Part shown: positions 53,290 through 64,000 of the stretch, in pieces
Position numbering within the stretch: position 1 is the first letter of the stretch
Layout of the letters: every line of letters starts with the position of its first letter
From: Platycnemis pennipes
Taxonomy: Eukaryota > Arthropoda > Insecta > Odonata > Platycnemididae
Assembly: GCA_933228895.1 (NCBI GenBank)
Contig: OW121853.1
Span: 123,462,133-123,526,132, forward strand
Reading direction: 5' to 3'
Length of the DNA: 64,000 nt
Position numbers and translations under genes: made by a program
Notes under the pieces: generated by a model
The model's input: the letters and a program-made list of their open reading frames with translations, nothing else
Told to the model about the DNA's origin: nothing
Database searches by the model: none

Positions 53290-53702
53290 GTATGATAGCA
53301 TTTGAGAAGAGCTGGGTAATTTTTTTAGGGATAAGGTAATTTTATTTAGCAGGGGAACTTCTTCTGATGAGCTTGAAAGGTGACAATTATGGTTAGGATT
53401 TTTTTTTGTAGCTATGTAATAATTTGGAGCAGAGCGGTTATTTTGTTTGAGAGAAGAAAACTAGACGGAGTTTAAGTTCTGGAGCAGGAGATTAGGTTCA
53501 GTTCGCAGTTGATATGGCGTATATTTAATCAGGGGACGAAGGATGGAGGTTTGGGTACCGAAACCCCCTAATTGTCTCTATCTCGTTTAACTCTTGTTTG
53601 TTAACTGTTTGTTAATTATTGAACTCTGTATCCTAATGAACCGTGGGCTAGGGGCAGAGGGGACCATATGGCCTCATCTAGCCCAGGATAAATAAATAAA
53701 TA
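53290..53702 (+). mobile_element. Candidate LINE 3' end with (TAAA)n tail
   Basis: The sequence ends GGCCTCATCTAGCCCAGGAT then AAATAAATAAATA. A similar end, GCCTCACCTAGCCAGGACTA then AATAAACAAAA, is at 62488-62520. Shared 3' ends with short A-rich tails point to a retroposon family; no coding part was seen. Confidence 0.45.
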
Positions 53703-54150
53703 TCTCTTTCCATCTCATGTAACGTTAGATCGATCCTAGCTATTCAGCATACCCCTGGCTAGATATCCTTAAACCCTCCGTGTCAACTCGGAGATAACTA
53801 AAGCAACTTCAGGAAGTCTACCGGCAAAAGCAGAGTAAAGCAGTGGCATTTTTTTTAAAGATATGTAGAAATTTGATGTAAATTAGAATGACAAAGCCAT
53901 CGCGGAGAAATTCAGGTTTTACCCTATGAGTAATGTCAGTGGAAATCTGTTTTTATGGGTCTCAAACTGCTAAAGTTACATGACACCGTCTAACCGAAAT
54001 TAATACCGAGTAATATTAAGTCCAGATTTGTGGTTAAACATGAATCATATGATTAGTTACTTTAGAACGTACAAAGGATGTGTTTTTTTCCTAATCCTTC
54101 GGAAGGAATCTAAAAGGGATCTCTTATTAATCAATAGAATCCAGCCGTAA
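53703..54150. other. No recognisable gene
   Basis: Short frames only. Confidence 0.4.
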
Positions 54151-54640
54151 ATGTCTTCACTTTCACTTGCCATAAATCACCTCTCTTTCAGGAAATCGGG
54201 AGACTCCTTGAGCACCAAGGATTGGGAGGTGGTTTCGCCGTCCTCCCCCCCTTCTGCCCCCCCAAGGAGAAGACGACGCCATGGGACCCCCTCCGGACCT
54301 CGGAAAGGACAAGCGACTGCGAGGGGGCGCCTCTTTTGGTGCACGAGTGGGCGCGGAGGGTCCACGGAGGAGAAGGAAGTCGAGGGCAGCGAGCTGCACG
54401 TTCTTCACGGCTTCGAGGGACGAATCACGTTCGCAGCGAAGGGTCAATCGAATCCCTACCGATTTCACCGCCGTTCACGCGGCAGCCTTTAAATATCCTA
54501 CATTTACCGCCAAGCGCGGCTTTAGAGCTGGATGGGGTTCACCACTGGTCGTGGCTTCCTTGAAACCCTTTCTCCCTTTCGTTGTCATCCTTGATGGACC
54601 GCGAGGGCTCAAAATCTAGTACCTTGAACCTCGGTGAAAT
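54151..54640. other. GC-rich stretch with frames open in several phases
   Basis: Three plus frames and two minus frames of 62-113 codons overlap at 54151-54619. Such multi-frame openness signals composition and not coding. No motif is recognised. Confidence 0.35.
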
Positions 54641-54654
54641 GCCACGCGAGTAAG

Positions 54655-54770
54655 GGATCCTGGGTAGCGTAGTGGTCTGCGCAGTGGTCCGAAAAGCCAC
54701 AGGTCCGTGGTTCGATTCCCGGTCCAGGTGAATTTTTTCTCATGACAATTATTGTGAATTTCTCCGCCGT
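54655..54770 (+). mobile_element. tRNA-derived SINE (family S2), plus copy
   Basis: GGGTAGCGTAGTGGTCTGCG (A box) and GGTCCGTGGTTCGATTCCCG (B box) are followed by GTCCAGGTGAATTTTTTCTC. It matches 10235-10314 reversed. Confidence 0.75.
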
Positions 54771-54898
54771 TCACGCGGCAGGCTTGAAATATCCTACAAA
54801 TGGGGAGTCCATTCGACTTTCATTTCTGAAGAAAAATAAATGGGCGCAAGGCTAAAATGTCATTGAATTACCAAATTCGACAAAAGGAAAACCTAATC

Positions 54899-55435
54899 TG
54901 CATCCACACAATATTCTGGAACCCACCGCGAGTGTGTGTGGCAGGGGGTGAAGATCACCAAACATGCACTACTGACATGAAAATATGCTACTGCACGTAC
55001 ACATGCTAGATAATAGTGTCACATGCAGCTAGATTGTCAGTATCTACATATTAATAAAGGGATTGGTTTTTAATACATGCATCATGCACTGCAGATTACT
55101 CTAACAATATTTCACCCCGTATCCCTTTGCTATGCTGCCTATTGTTCTCTCTTATGGAACCGGGGAAAAATGACATTTTAAATCTATCGGCACGACAATC
55201 TATCACTCTAATCTTGTTAATCTGATCAAACCTAGAATAATACGCAGGGGTTCTTAATATATATCTAACGCCATCTGTAAAGAAATCAGCTTTTAATTTA
55301 CTTAAAAGGTTTAACCTAAATTTTAACCTGCGTTCCGATAATAATTCCCATCCTAGTTTTTCTATTAAACTCGTAACAGTAATTCAATTATCATAACGGC
55401 CTTCTAAAAACGAATGTAGCACGAAGAATAATTGA
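54899..55435 (-). mobile_element. CR1-like LINE 3' fragment, diverged subfamily
   Basis: The reversed 3' end CCCACCGCGAGTGTGTGTGG is followed by coding-derived sequence with plus-strand TTTTAACCTGCGTTCCGATA and ATTCCCATCCTAGTTTTTCT. No open frame survives. It is closest to 20955-21475 and 13418-13865. Confidence 0.8.
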
Positions 55436-56460
55436 TTTCAACTTTCATCTCTGAAGAAAAAAACAAATAGGCACAAACCTAAATTTCCATCTGATTTCAA
55501 ATTAAGCAAAGAGACTAACTATTGTAGCACGAAGGATTAATACTCAAAGAAATGTATTGATACCTATCGCTCATATGTTCAGTTGAATGTATCATTGCGC
55601 ACGAATTGACTAATAGAAAGAAAGCCGAGTATCGTGGAAGAATCCATTGGGGATGAAGAAGCATGGGCTAAGTATGGTAACATTTCGTCTCCTAGGTTTT
55701 TTTTTTAATTTAAAGAGTTTTATTTTTTCGTCGTCTTACCATGTCTAAGTTTTAAAATATCAAAATACAGCCCCATTCCGTTGACTATGATCATGAGGTG
55801 CTGGGAAAGGGATTGCGTATACCAATGACCTCTCACCTCCGACACGGTTAAATGACAGGAGAGGTGAAAGTTGCCCCTGTTTGGACACCGAATGGCTAAA
55901 GGGTTAGAGGTAGAGGCGGAGAAACTAGTACATCATACGACGGGGACGATTATGAAGGAAGACGACCAATTAGAGTGGGGCGGCTATTCAAGTGGAATAA
56001 TGCATTACGGGGGCTACCAACCACGTTACCACTGGAACAAGAAATGTGATTGGCTCGGAAAAAGAATAAACGAACCCTCATAACCGGTCCTAAAATCAAT
56101 GTGCCGAGTTACCGTGCTTCTGGAGCGTGAGCCATAAAGTGATTTAGGAATATTGGACTCCTACCTATCTGGGTAGTTTTTCACTACTTCTACCTCATTT
56201 GAAAACTTTCCTTCTCCGTTGTATTTCCTCACACTTTCTCTTCTTCCTCGACCTCTTCGATTATCTTCAATAAACCATCACCTTCGGTTAACTGGCCCAT
56301 TCACCTACTCCCCTTCCTTCAGCAAATTTCTCACCTTTTCAAACATTCCTAATATTTCATTTAATTGTCTTCCTGTCCGCCCACCGAATTCTCTAATACA
56401 TCGAAGATCTTCTCATCCACTTCTCCCACAGAACCACGAATAGTAAACTAACAGAAAACA
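55436..56460. other. No recognisable gene; repeat P copy 2 near the end
   Basis: A 70-codon plus frame (55871-56083) and a 74-codon plus frame (56219-56443) are unrecognised. 56205-56440 is pyrimidine-rich and resembles repeat P. Confidence 0.35.
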
Positions 56461-56464
56461 TAAA

Positions 56465-56690
56465 GGATGTATTTTTCACACACTTTATCGATTTATTAAA
56501 TCTTGCCGGTTTCGACACTCTCGTGTCAAGGGCACTGATAATGATAGAGTACCCTTGATAATGACACGATAGTCTTGTCTTGTCTTGTCTTGCGCTTTAT
56601 TTTACCTAGTGTCGAAGCCAGTAGTGTGTGTGTGTGTGAAAAGTTCAATAAAGTGTGTGAAAAATACATCGTTTAAGTTTTTCATACAGT
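56465..56690. repeat. Hairpin repeat with TCTTG and TG microsatellites
   Basis: GATGTATTTTTCACACACTT at 56466 is mirrored by AAGTGTGTGAAAAATACATC near 56670. The loop contains GCCGGTTTCGACACTC, four TCTTG units at 56573-56592 and a TG run near 56626. Its plan matches the GTCGAAACCGG hairpin at 42015. Confidence 0.75.
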
Positions 56691-57689
56691 ATGTCACTTT
56701 TTCACAAAGTAAAACCTGACTCGATATAATTTATGCGATTAGTAAAACTCAAGTATAAACTCCTGAATACCCTTTCCATAAACAACAGTGGTCCTTCCAT
56801 AAACTCTATCCCATTGAAAATAAGGCCTCTTTCTCAAAGCAAATATCTTCCCCAAAATCGTAAGAGATGCTAAACCAAGAAGCTGGGAAGTAAAAAACCT
56901 GTTTCAGTTTCTTCTGAAATCAAGCTGAGGTCGTTTGTGAATAATACTCAACTTTAGGAAGCGGTAGTGGATATATTTGACATTGAAAACTGTGTCTCGA
57001 GGAAGAAATTTCCCGAAACTAGTAATGGGAAGGAGTCCGGTTGATTTTATGGCTCAGGAAGAACCTTTGGTTCGGTAGAAGAGGTCACCAAGACCTCCTG
57101 CGACCGCCCCGTGATAAACAACCAAAAAAGAGGGCAAACCGGACTTGCTTCCCGCTCGAGGAACATATCCGTCGCCGGTCCACCTCGGGGGACCAGTCAA
57201 GACGGTGAAATTGAAGAAAAAGAAGAAGAAAATTGAAAACGGACACACACGATACGGGTGTGCCATTAAGGAGGTTGATCCGAAAAGTGAAAGTCATGTC
57301 ATTTTTTTCATATTTTCAGCACTTATAAAACTAAAGTTCCTCTATCTAATAAAGTAAAGATAATTATACCAACCCGTACTCCTTTTTACACAAATTGAAT
57401 TTGAAATTACATACGGTTAACGGCGAGATCGGCCGTTGGGAATCACATGGGAATATAACGTTTAAAAATACCATTGTGACATGTAATTTTTGCAAAAAAC
57501 TGATATTTTATGCGTAATTTCACAAGGAATAAAATTACACGAAAAAAAAGGCATCAACCCAACGTATTTTTCGCTAAATCCACCAATTTCTGCGTTTATA
57601 GCAGACTAAATGCGTTAGTTGTCTTCAAGTGGCGCAGCGGTCGCTCTAGCCAAAATGTATGGCGTATGAATAATATCACTACTAATGAG
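56691..57689. other. No recognisable gene
   Basis: Short frames only; a GC-rich patch at 57060-57200 has no match elsewhere in the window. Confidence 0.4.
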
Positions 57690-57840
57690 ATCTACATCTA
57701 CATAATACCCTGCAAGCCACCACAAGGGTGTGTGGCAGGGGGGTGATTGGTCACCAAACATGCACTACATATCATGCATAAAAAAGGAATAGCATTAATA
57801 TAGTAGTCCGAACTACACTATTTAAAAAAGATATTAAAGA
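57690..57840 (-). mobile_element. CR1-like LINE 3' end
   Basis: CTACATCTACATAATACCCT, GGTGTGTGGCAGGGGGGTGA and CACTACATATCATGCATAAA. The non-coding tail only. Confidence 0.8.
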
Positions 57841-57880
57841 GATATTAAAGAGATATTAAAATTTAAGAGATATTAAAGAA
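57830..57880. repeat. Tandem repeat, GAGATATTAAA unit
   Basis: GATATTAAA occurs five times with an 11-base period in part, directly where the LINE copy breaks off. Confidence 0.75.
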
Positions 57881-57899
57881 TATTTCAAGAAATATAATA

Positions 57900-58989
57900 T
57901 AACGTTCGATAGTAATATTCTGGTGTTATACCTTTGTAAATTCATTGAGTACATGAATTTATTTCTGTAAAGTAAAAGCTGAATTGACTCCATCGTCGGG
58001 TTGATTAAAATTATCATAAAAAATAAATCCTTCGACTTTCCATCGTATTTCTTGTGATACTTATGACTTTCAATAGCTTAGGTAATTTTCTATGTGAAGT
58101 AAGGATCACTTAGTAGGCATATACTCGTACTTAAATTAATAAGATTCCTTAGACAACTTGAATCAAGCAGTCGCGAGCCAACGTCCTTTAAATGCCCCCC
58201 AGGGCGCCCCAAACGAAGGCGGACGAGGATGGCAACCGGCGAAAAGGAAAGCGAGACACCGATTGGAGAGGTGGAAGCAGACAAGTGAGCGTCGGCGCGG
58301 TTACCTGGCAACGGGCGCCCGGGTCGAAACCAAGTGACGCCTCGTCCTTGACACCAAATCGACGGCTCATTGTGCGTGCTTACTCGCGTCCGAATGAGTT
58401 TGTTGTCTCTTGAGAGTGGGGTCTCCAGGGACGACGGAGAGCACTTACGGCCGAAGATGCTGGTTGACTTCCGACAGTATTTCCTATAACACCATTCCGG
58501 GCACCTCGTCCTTTTTGGCTGTGGTTGGATTTACTTAGAATATTTGTAGATTGGGATGGGGCAAAGAAGTGATTTTGTTTCAGGGTGAGGGATTGCAAGT
58601 AGAAGGATTAAAGGTTGTTTCTTTTGTAGGTAGGACAAATAGCATGGATGAGATGGGTTATTTTATTTGGATACGATAACTGGACAGTTTAGCATTAATG
58701 GTGTTTCTGAGTTCGGTTGGGATTGGTGCCGCTACCAGCCGGAATATGCAAGAATGAGTTAGTTGAGAGGATATAAGGGGGCGAGGGGGGATGGGATGAC
58801 CAAAGAGAGTGTTTAAGGCACCAAGTTTAGGCTATACGCTCAGCAGTGAGTGAAATTCATACATTCTTGAGTCGAGGGTCTACTTCCTTTCCCGATGCTA
58901 CCAAGGGTTTCTAGTAAAGATCTCCAACCCGGAAAATCACAACCCTGGATTTAGCTGGACGTGTCCAAAAGCCTCGATCCTTCCGCTAG
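57900..58989. other. No recognisable gene
   Basis: Overlapping frames at 58090-58413 in GC-rich DNA; the rest is short frames. No motif seen. Confidence 0.4.
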
Positions 58990-59891
58990 TCAGTTCAGCG
59001 TACACAATTTTTTGGCCATTCCATCAATAAAATGATGAGACCTTTCCATCATATATTTGAATAAAAGAGACGTGGAAAATCATCTATTTTATACGTGGCT
59101 ATACGGCAGAGCATGGCTCTTGCAGTAAAATTTGCAGATTAATAATGTGAAGAGAAATGTCGTTTTGACGAAAAACTAATATAAGATGCAAAATGTTATA
59201 TAGAATTTACCATTGAGAAAAAGTGCTCGCCTTACCACACTTGTTTAAATGATATTAGGTAATAAATGTTTGCTCGAAAAAAAGCACAAGTCTTAGTTAC
59301 ATGAAAGTGGCGCTACAGTATGTTGTTATCATTGGCAACGGTACTTGCGACGGAACGTGCTTACAGGCTTATTTACCGACTTAATTTAGGAATATACCTT
59401 ACCAAGGTCCTTCTTATATTTTTATGTAATTTAAATATTTCATTGGTTATTCATATGGTGTAATTAATACCAATGCTTCCAAATGGTAGCAGCGTCATTG
59501 TTGCCAAACAATTTTCAAAAATACGAATATTAATAAAATCCAAAACAAAGAGTTGCATTGGCAAAGGAATAGTTTAACACTAAGTAAGAAAATATTTAAC
59601 CTATTTTAGAATACGTATTAGCGGGATTGATCATGTATTCTCACTTTGTAAATTAAACGTGGCAACAACACTTCAGTCATGTTTCGAAGTAAAGATGAGT
59701 TAAAAGAGCTTGTAAAAAATAGAATGCTAGTACAAAATGCTAAATAATAGCTTAATCATACAATTATTGTGTGTGCGTTATCACCCTATAGATGATTTTC
59801 AATATAGGTGTTATTCTGGGTCGGCAGTTACTCAATAAATAACATAGCTCTTTTACGGGATATTGAATCGCGGAGTCACGGTGGAACCTCC
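58990..59891 (+). mobile_element. R3 non-autonomous DNA element, copy 4
   Basis: The left terminal 50 bases are lost (it starts near ACACAATTTTTTGGCC). The right end AGTCACGGTGGAACCTCC is followed by TTAC. The interior agrees closely with copy 3. Confidence 0.85.
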
Positions 59892-61140
59892 TTACGCAGC
59901 GACCCTTAGTCGAGGGCACCGGATGGTAATTTTAAGCTCGAACGCTGACCAATACCGACACCGGCGGAGACGTCTCTGGGGGTGAGTCTAGATTCTGCCA
60001 ACCCCCTCCTCTAGTGTCCCGCATTCTTCCAAGAGGGACACTTGACCCTCAACGACTTCCCACAAATTGAAGGAAAAAAAAGGTTCAGGTAAGAAATTTT
60101 AGTTTGGTCAAGATGTAGGCCCTCAAGACCTCTTGAAACCAACTCAATGTCCCCGGATTCTCGAAGTCCATCTGGAGAGACGAACGGAGGGGGAAGCGCC
60201 GTCAGATTCCGCAAAGAGAAAGACGTTCCGTGATGAGGGATATCGGTGTCCTTTGTGTCACTCTGGGTTCTCAGCGCGACAATGACGACGAAAAGGGATC
60301 TGGTTGACATGGACGCTCGAGTACGGAGTGATCTTCCATCTCGAGGGTCCGGGTTAAACCCCGACAATAGCAATTTTTTAATTACAAAACCAGTCCACCG
60401 ACATTATATTTCTGCCCAAAAAAATGTTTTTGCCTATACAAATTATTAGGGGTAATAGGATTAGTTATTCCTAACAAATACTTTTTTCCACGCTTGTTAA
60501 TGCAAAGATGAATTTACTCTATCATAAGAAGTATACTCGTATAATTTGCGTAATTGCTACAACTTTATGGAATAAACTACGAAAATTATATGAAGCTCAT
60601 TTTCAAATTATGTTTTTTGTGTTGGCCTTTATAATAAAGCTGATACCTCGTACGTATTACGAAACAAACGGAAAAATTTAGGAGTTGTTCACAGTGCAAA
60701 TTAATAAAGTTACGCGAATAGATGATCAACTGCCATAAGCCAAGTTATGATTTTTACCCCAAGCAAAGCAGTGAAAGAAAATGTCAAAATTCATTTCAGG
60801 CACTTATTTATGTTTTAAGATAAATAAAACATTATTAATACACTTTCTTCTCGAAAAATGAGTTTTACATTTCCTTCGCTGGAAGAAAAGTTTTTTAGGC
60901 ACTTGTTTTTTTTTTCAAGTCTCCCATCACTGGTTAAGAGCACTAATGGCTCAGTATTTTTGTGCGTCAGATAGGACACAACGGGATATTTAGCAAGTTA
61001 CAGGAATATTTTAAATACTGAAACCTAACTATGGAAATGAAAATATTTCCCGAATCGGATGTTTCTTTATTCTTCTACATTCGAGAATTCATCTCGAAGA
61101 ACGTCGATTACCGCCCGGAACACTGAGCCGTCACCTTAAC
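59892..61140. other. No recognisable gene
   Basis: A 120-codon minus frame (60373-60011) is unrecognised. From 60380 the DNA is AT-rich. Confidence 0.4.
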
Positions 61141-61147
61141 TGACCAC

Positions 61148-61717
61148 ATCTACATAATACCCTGCAAGCCACCTAAAAGGTGTGTGGCAGGGGGTGAATT
61201 CTCACCAAACAGGCACTATATATATTACATAAAAAAGATTACCATTAATATATTAGTCTAAACTGCAATATTCAAAAAGATAAAACTAGCAAACTAAGCA
61301 TGCAAAAATGTGCTGATAGTTGGGTTAGCTTCAATTCCTTATACCAACATGCAACTACCTATTCTATGGATTGAATCACTCGTATTGGACATATTTACCG
61401 CTATTCATATCTCTAATGGCACGAGGAAAAAAGGACATTTTGAATCTGTCAGTCCGGTAATCAATTTCTCTAATTTTGTGATTATGATCCAGTCTACCAT
61501 AGTAAGTTGGGGTTCGCAAAATATTTTTAACGTCATCACTGAAAATATGGTCTTGGAATTTGTTTAAGAGATTAAGTCTAAATTTCAACCTGCGATCTGA
61601 CAATTATTCCCTATTTAGTTCACTTAATAGACTGGTTACGCTAATAAGGTTATCGTACCATCCCCTTACAAATCTTGCCGATCTTCGCTGCACACGTTCA
61701 AGTTCATTATTTAGACC
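61148..61717 (-). mobile_element. CR1-like LINE 3' fragment with 6-bp target duplication
   Basis: GACCAC lies at 61142-61147 and again at 61718-61723. Frames 61792-61604 and 61603-61376 carry NNELERVQRRSARFVRGWYD, LISVTSLLSELN, a break, SDRRLKFRLNLLNKFQ and the usual ending. It is 570 bases, cut just before the VQRR motif. Confidence 0.9.
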
Positions 61718-61723
61718 GACCAC

Positions 61724-63282
61724 TGAGAAGGGGGCTAAGAAATGAATGCACGGGTGACCGCTGATAACCCTCTTCAAGTAAACGGATATCACTATGGAGC
61801 GTGCACCATTGTGCTTGAGTTGGGGACGCCTGTTTGCGTGACAGATAAAACACCGTGCTCCTCCCCAGGACTGTGTCTAGAACGATACAATGGACCTGGT
61901 AACAATCTTACATATTCAATGATCCATCTGTATGTGAAATTTATTCTGTGCGAATGAACTTAGAACAGGAGAGTAGGAAACCACGGCAATACAGTATTTC
62001 TCAATATAAGGACTCTTTGCATGCACGAATCGAATTCATGACTCAAGGTCAGTCACCTTTTTCGCCGCGACGGTTTCGTGACGCGGTCGTTATTTTTAAA
62101 ATAGGATGCGCTGTCCATCACAGGGATGAATAAGAGGAAGGGGGCGGGGATCTCTCCCTTCTCATCTACACCCTTCCTCCGCTCGTTAAAAAGGGCCATT
62201 TGTCGTCTGACGTCAGCCGTGCTTCGACCATAGCAGCGCTAACTATGCGCCGCCCGGCGGGAATAACGAGAAGTCGTGTTCCCCCCAGATACTGCACCGA
62301 CAGTCGGGCCATGTTTCGCACGCATCACGCATCAAACGTACCGATGCACCACCGCTTCTTCATTTGTCATTTTCTTAAAATTTTGCGCATAAAAGCAGTG
62401 GATACGAAAGATGGAACGGAAAACGTTTAAGGAGCGAGTAGAGTGGAAACTTCAAATAGCAACGGTTACACGGGTTACGAGAAGTTATAGCCTCACCTAG
62501 CCAGGACTAAATAAACAAAAGTCAAGTCGAGGTGAGGTGTTCTCAGGTAGTGTATATTAAAATTACGATAAAGATAACGTTAATAACGTAACGGATGTTT
62601 CATGTTATCCCTCCACCTCAATGGAGTTTAACATTCCTCTTCTTCCCCTCTTTTTGACCCGTACTTTCATCACTTTTTCCTATATCCCTTTACCTTATAT
62701 CACGTCCTTCCACCACTTCTCTAGACTCCGTCCATCAATCCATTCTTCTCCACACGAACTCCTCATAAGCCCCTCCATACCACAATCGCCCCTTCCAGTC
62801 CAAGTCCCTCGAACAAACAAATCCTAGCCTCCCTCCATAAAATGGTTTCAAGAAACTATTCCTTTACTTAAGATCCACACGCAACCACCCTCGAATAATG
62901 CAAAGGGCAAGAAAATCGTCGCCTTCCATCCCGAATGGAAAACCCATTTTCATCCGACTGTACAAAAAACTGTTACAACTGTTTTTAAATACGTATTTTC
63001 ACTGTACATACTTTCTACCAGCCAATCTATTTTTGATAGCCCCCCTGAGGAGTTCAAGTTCGATAATTCCCAAAGATACGGGACCAAATAGACCAATCAT
63101 CAGTCACTCGTATATCGAGGTCAAATGGAGAAACACTGCAGGTGAGTGATGCGGTCGTGGGCCAGGAACACCAGGAGAGAAGGTCACTTTAGCATAAGAC
63201 AATCGATTCTGCAAAGGCAACGTCTTCCCACCTCTTCTCCTTCTTCTATTTTACTTCATGGTGATTATCCTTTCCTGACCAC
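61724..63282. other. No recognised gene; weak repeats
   Basis: 62488-62520 holds the retroposon-like end GCCTCACCTAGCCAGGACTA. 62620-62850 is pyrimidine-rich (repeat P-like). Frames up to 83 codons are unrecognised. Confidence 0.35.
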
Positions 63283-63322
63283 GCAACCTCGATGTGGCCT
63301 GCAGGGTATTTTGTAGACGAGG
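63283..63322 (+). mobile_element. CR1-like LINE 3' remnant
   Basis: GATGTGGCCTGCAGGGTATT then TTGTAGACGAGG; old and very short. Confidence 0.45.
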
Positions 63323-64000
63323 CGTGAATAAGACTTCATTTCATGCTTTGGAATGAATCAATGATGAAATTAAAAGTCCTTCAAGGGGGGGGGGAGGGTC
63401 GATCCATTTGACGTTGGTCGGAGACAGTCGCTTGTTTGGTATCGATCCAAAATCAAATTACACGCATTTCTACGAGGGATTGCATTTAAAATTAAAGGGA
63501 TTTCTTTTTGCACAAGATATGATTTTCTGTAAATGGCTAAAAAAATTAATTAGGCATAGCAAAAAATTTTTGGTGGTTTATATTGATATGGGTCAACGAT
63601 ACACACAAACGTAATGATAATACAAAGCAACAAATACTTCCATAGCGTTTTCTCGCTACCCTTATTACGATGATTATTGGTCATTTTAACGTCGTTAATA
63701 CTTCAACGCTTAAGTTGCTTTCTATTTCATAATTGATTTGAAAGTAATTATTTTTAGTTAAGTGTGGTATGCGATTTCAGATATCTATCTCATCATTGCT
63801 CGGATAGCGTGAATGTCTCGGAACTGATCTCCATGTCATACTTTTCTAAAGTTTCTGGTCATTCCCTAAGGATATGGCCGAGAGGGATGACGGGGAGATA
63901 TTCCGTAGGTGCACCCCGGGCTTCCTTAAGGTATACGGAATTTGACACTTCAGTATCAACCAAGAAACAGAATGACATCACAACTTTATACAAAGGTCTC
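63323..64000. other. No recognisable gene
   Basis: A poly-G run near 63386 and AT-rich DNA after it; a 68-codon plus frame (63408-63614) is unrecognised. Confidence 0.4.

Noticed and set aside
54151..54619. Three overlapping plus-strand frames of 112-113 codons
   Set aside because: Openness in several phases and on both strands follows from high GC content. No domain, splice context or conservation could be seen.
56573..56640. Telomere-like or centromeric satellite
   Set aside because: Only four TCTTG units and a short TG run inside a hairpin repeat; too short for a satellite.

Overview
The window is non-coding-rich eukaryotic DNA, most likely from an arthropod with a large, transposon-loaded genome. 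The evidence is at least seventeen pieces of one CR1-like LINE family, six pieces of an RTE-like LINE, two nested pogo/Tigger DNA transposons, several tRNA-derived SINEs, and several MITE or foldback families. There are no operons, ribosome binding sites, rRNA genes or CRISPR arrays. The species cannot be fixed from the sequence. Assigning an arthropod rests on remembered resemblance of the LINE 3' ends and SINE bodies to insect and other arthropod genomes.

Layout. 1-13 kb: a direct repeat pair (1-126 and 5388-5513), five foldback MITEs of family M1 (two joined end to end at 11332-11983), an RTE relic, an inverted repeat pair rich in CCAAT boxes (4985-5215 and 9065-9305), a possible promoter and first exon at 5793-5931, and a LINE copy with an intact FADD reverse-transcriptase motif but a stop and a frameshift. 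13-23 kb: LINE and RTE relics, including a LINE inserted in an R2 repeat with a clean 6-bp target duplication. 23.7-30.6 kb: a nest in which pogo element A (24050-29865) holds pogo element B (24366-26767) and an RTE fragment, all possibly inside an older element with CCGGTA-rich ends. Both pogo elements keep their helix-turn-helix and a C-terminal PHD-like zinc finger but have lost the DDE catalytic core. 31.6-33 kb: a SINE split by a composite RTE/LINE insertion with an 11-bp target duplication. 33.6-39 kb: three copies of an approximately 930-bp repeat R3 (a fourth is at 59 kb), a TAACTTT-rich hAT-like candidate, and LINE and SINE relics.

42.9-45 kb is the best candidate for host coding sequence: on the minus strand four small exons with consistent splice phases could encode a secreted cysteine-rich peptide of about 75 residues. 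Its third exon is duplicated in tandem (2 x 120 bp), and a degenerate second copy of the signal-peptide exon lies upstream. 45-64 kb: more R2, M1, LINE and SINE copies, a complex palindromic element at 52683-53271, GC-rich stretches without recognisable genes, and a LINE with 6-bp target duplications at 61148-61717.

No complete, confidently identified host gene was found. Every protein-level identification comes from a transposable element; the peptide gene and the first exon at 5.8 kb are hypotheses from splice and signal-peptide logic.
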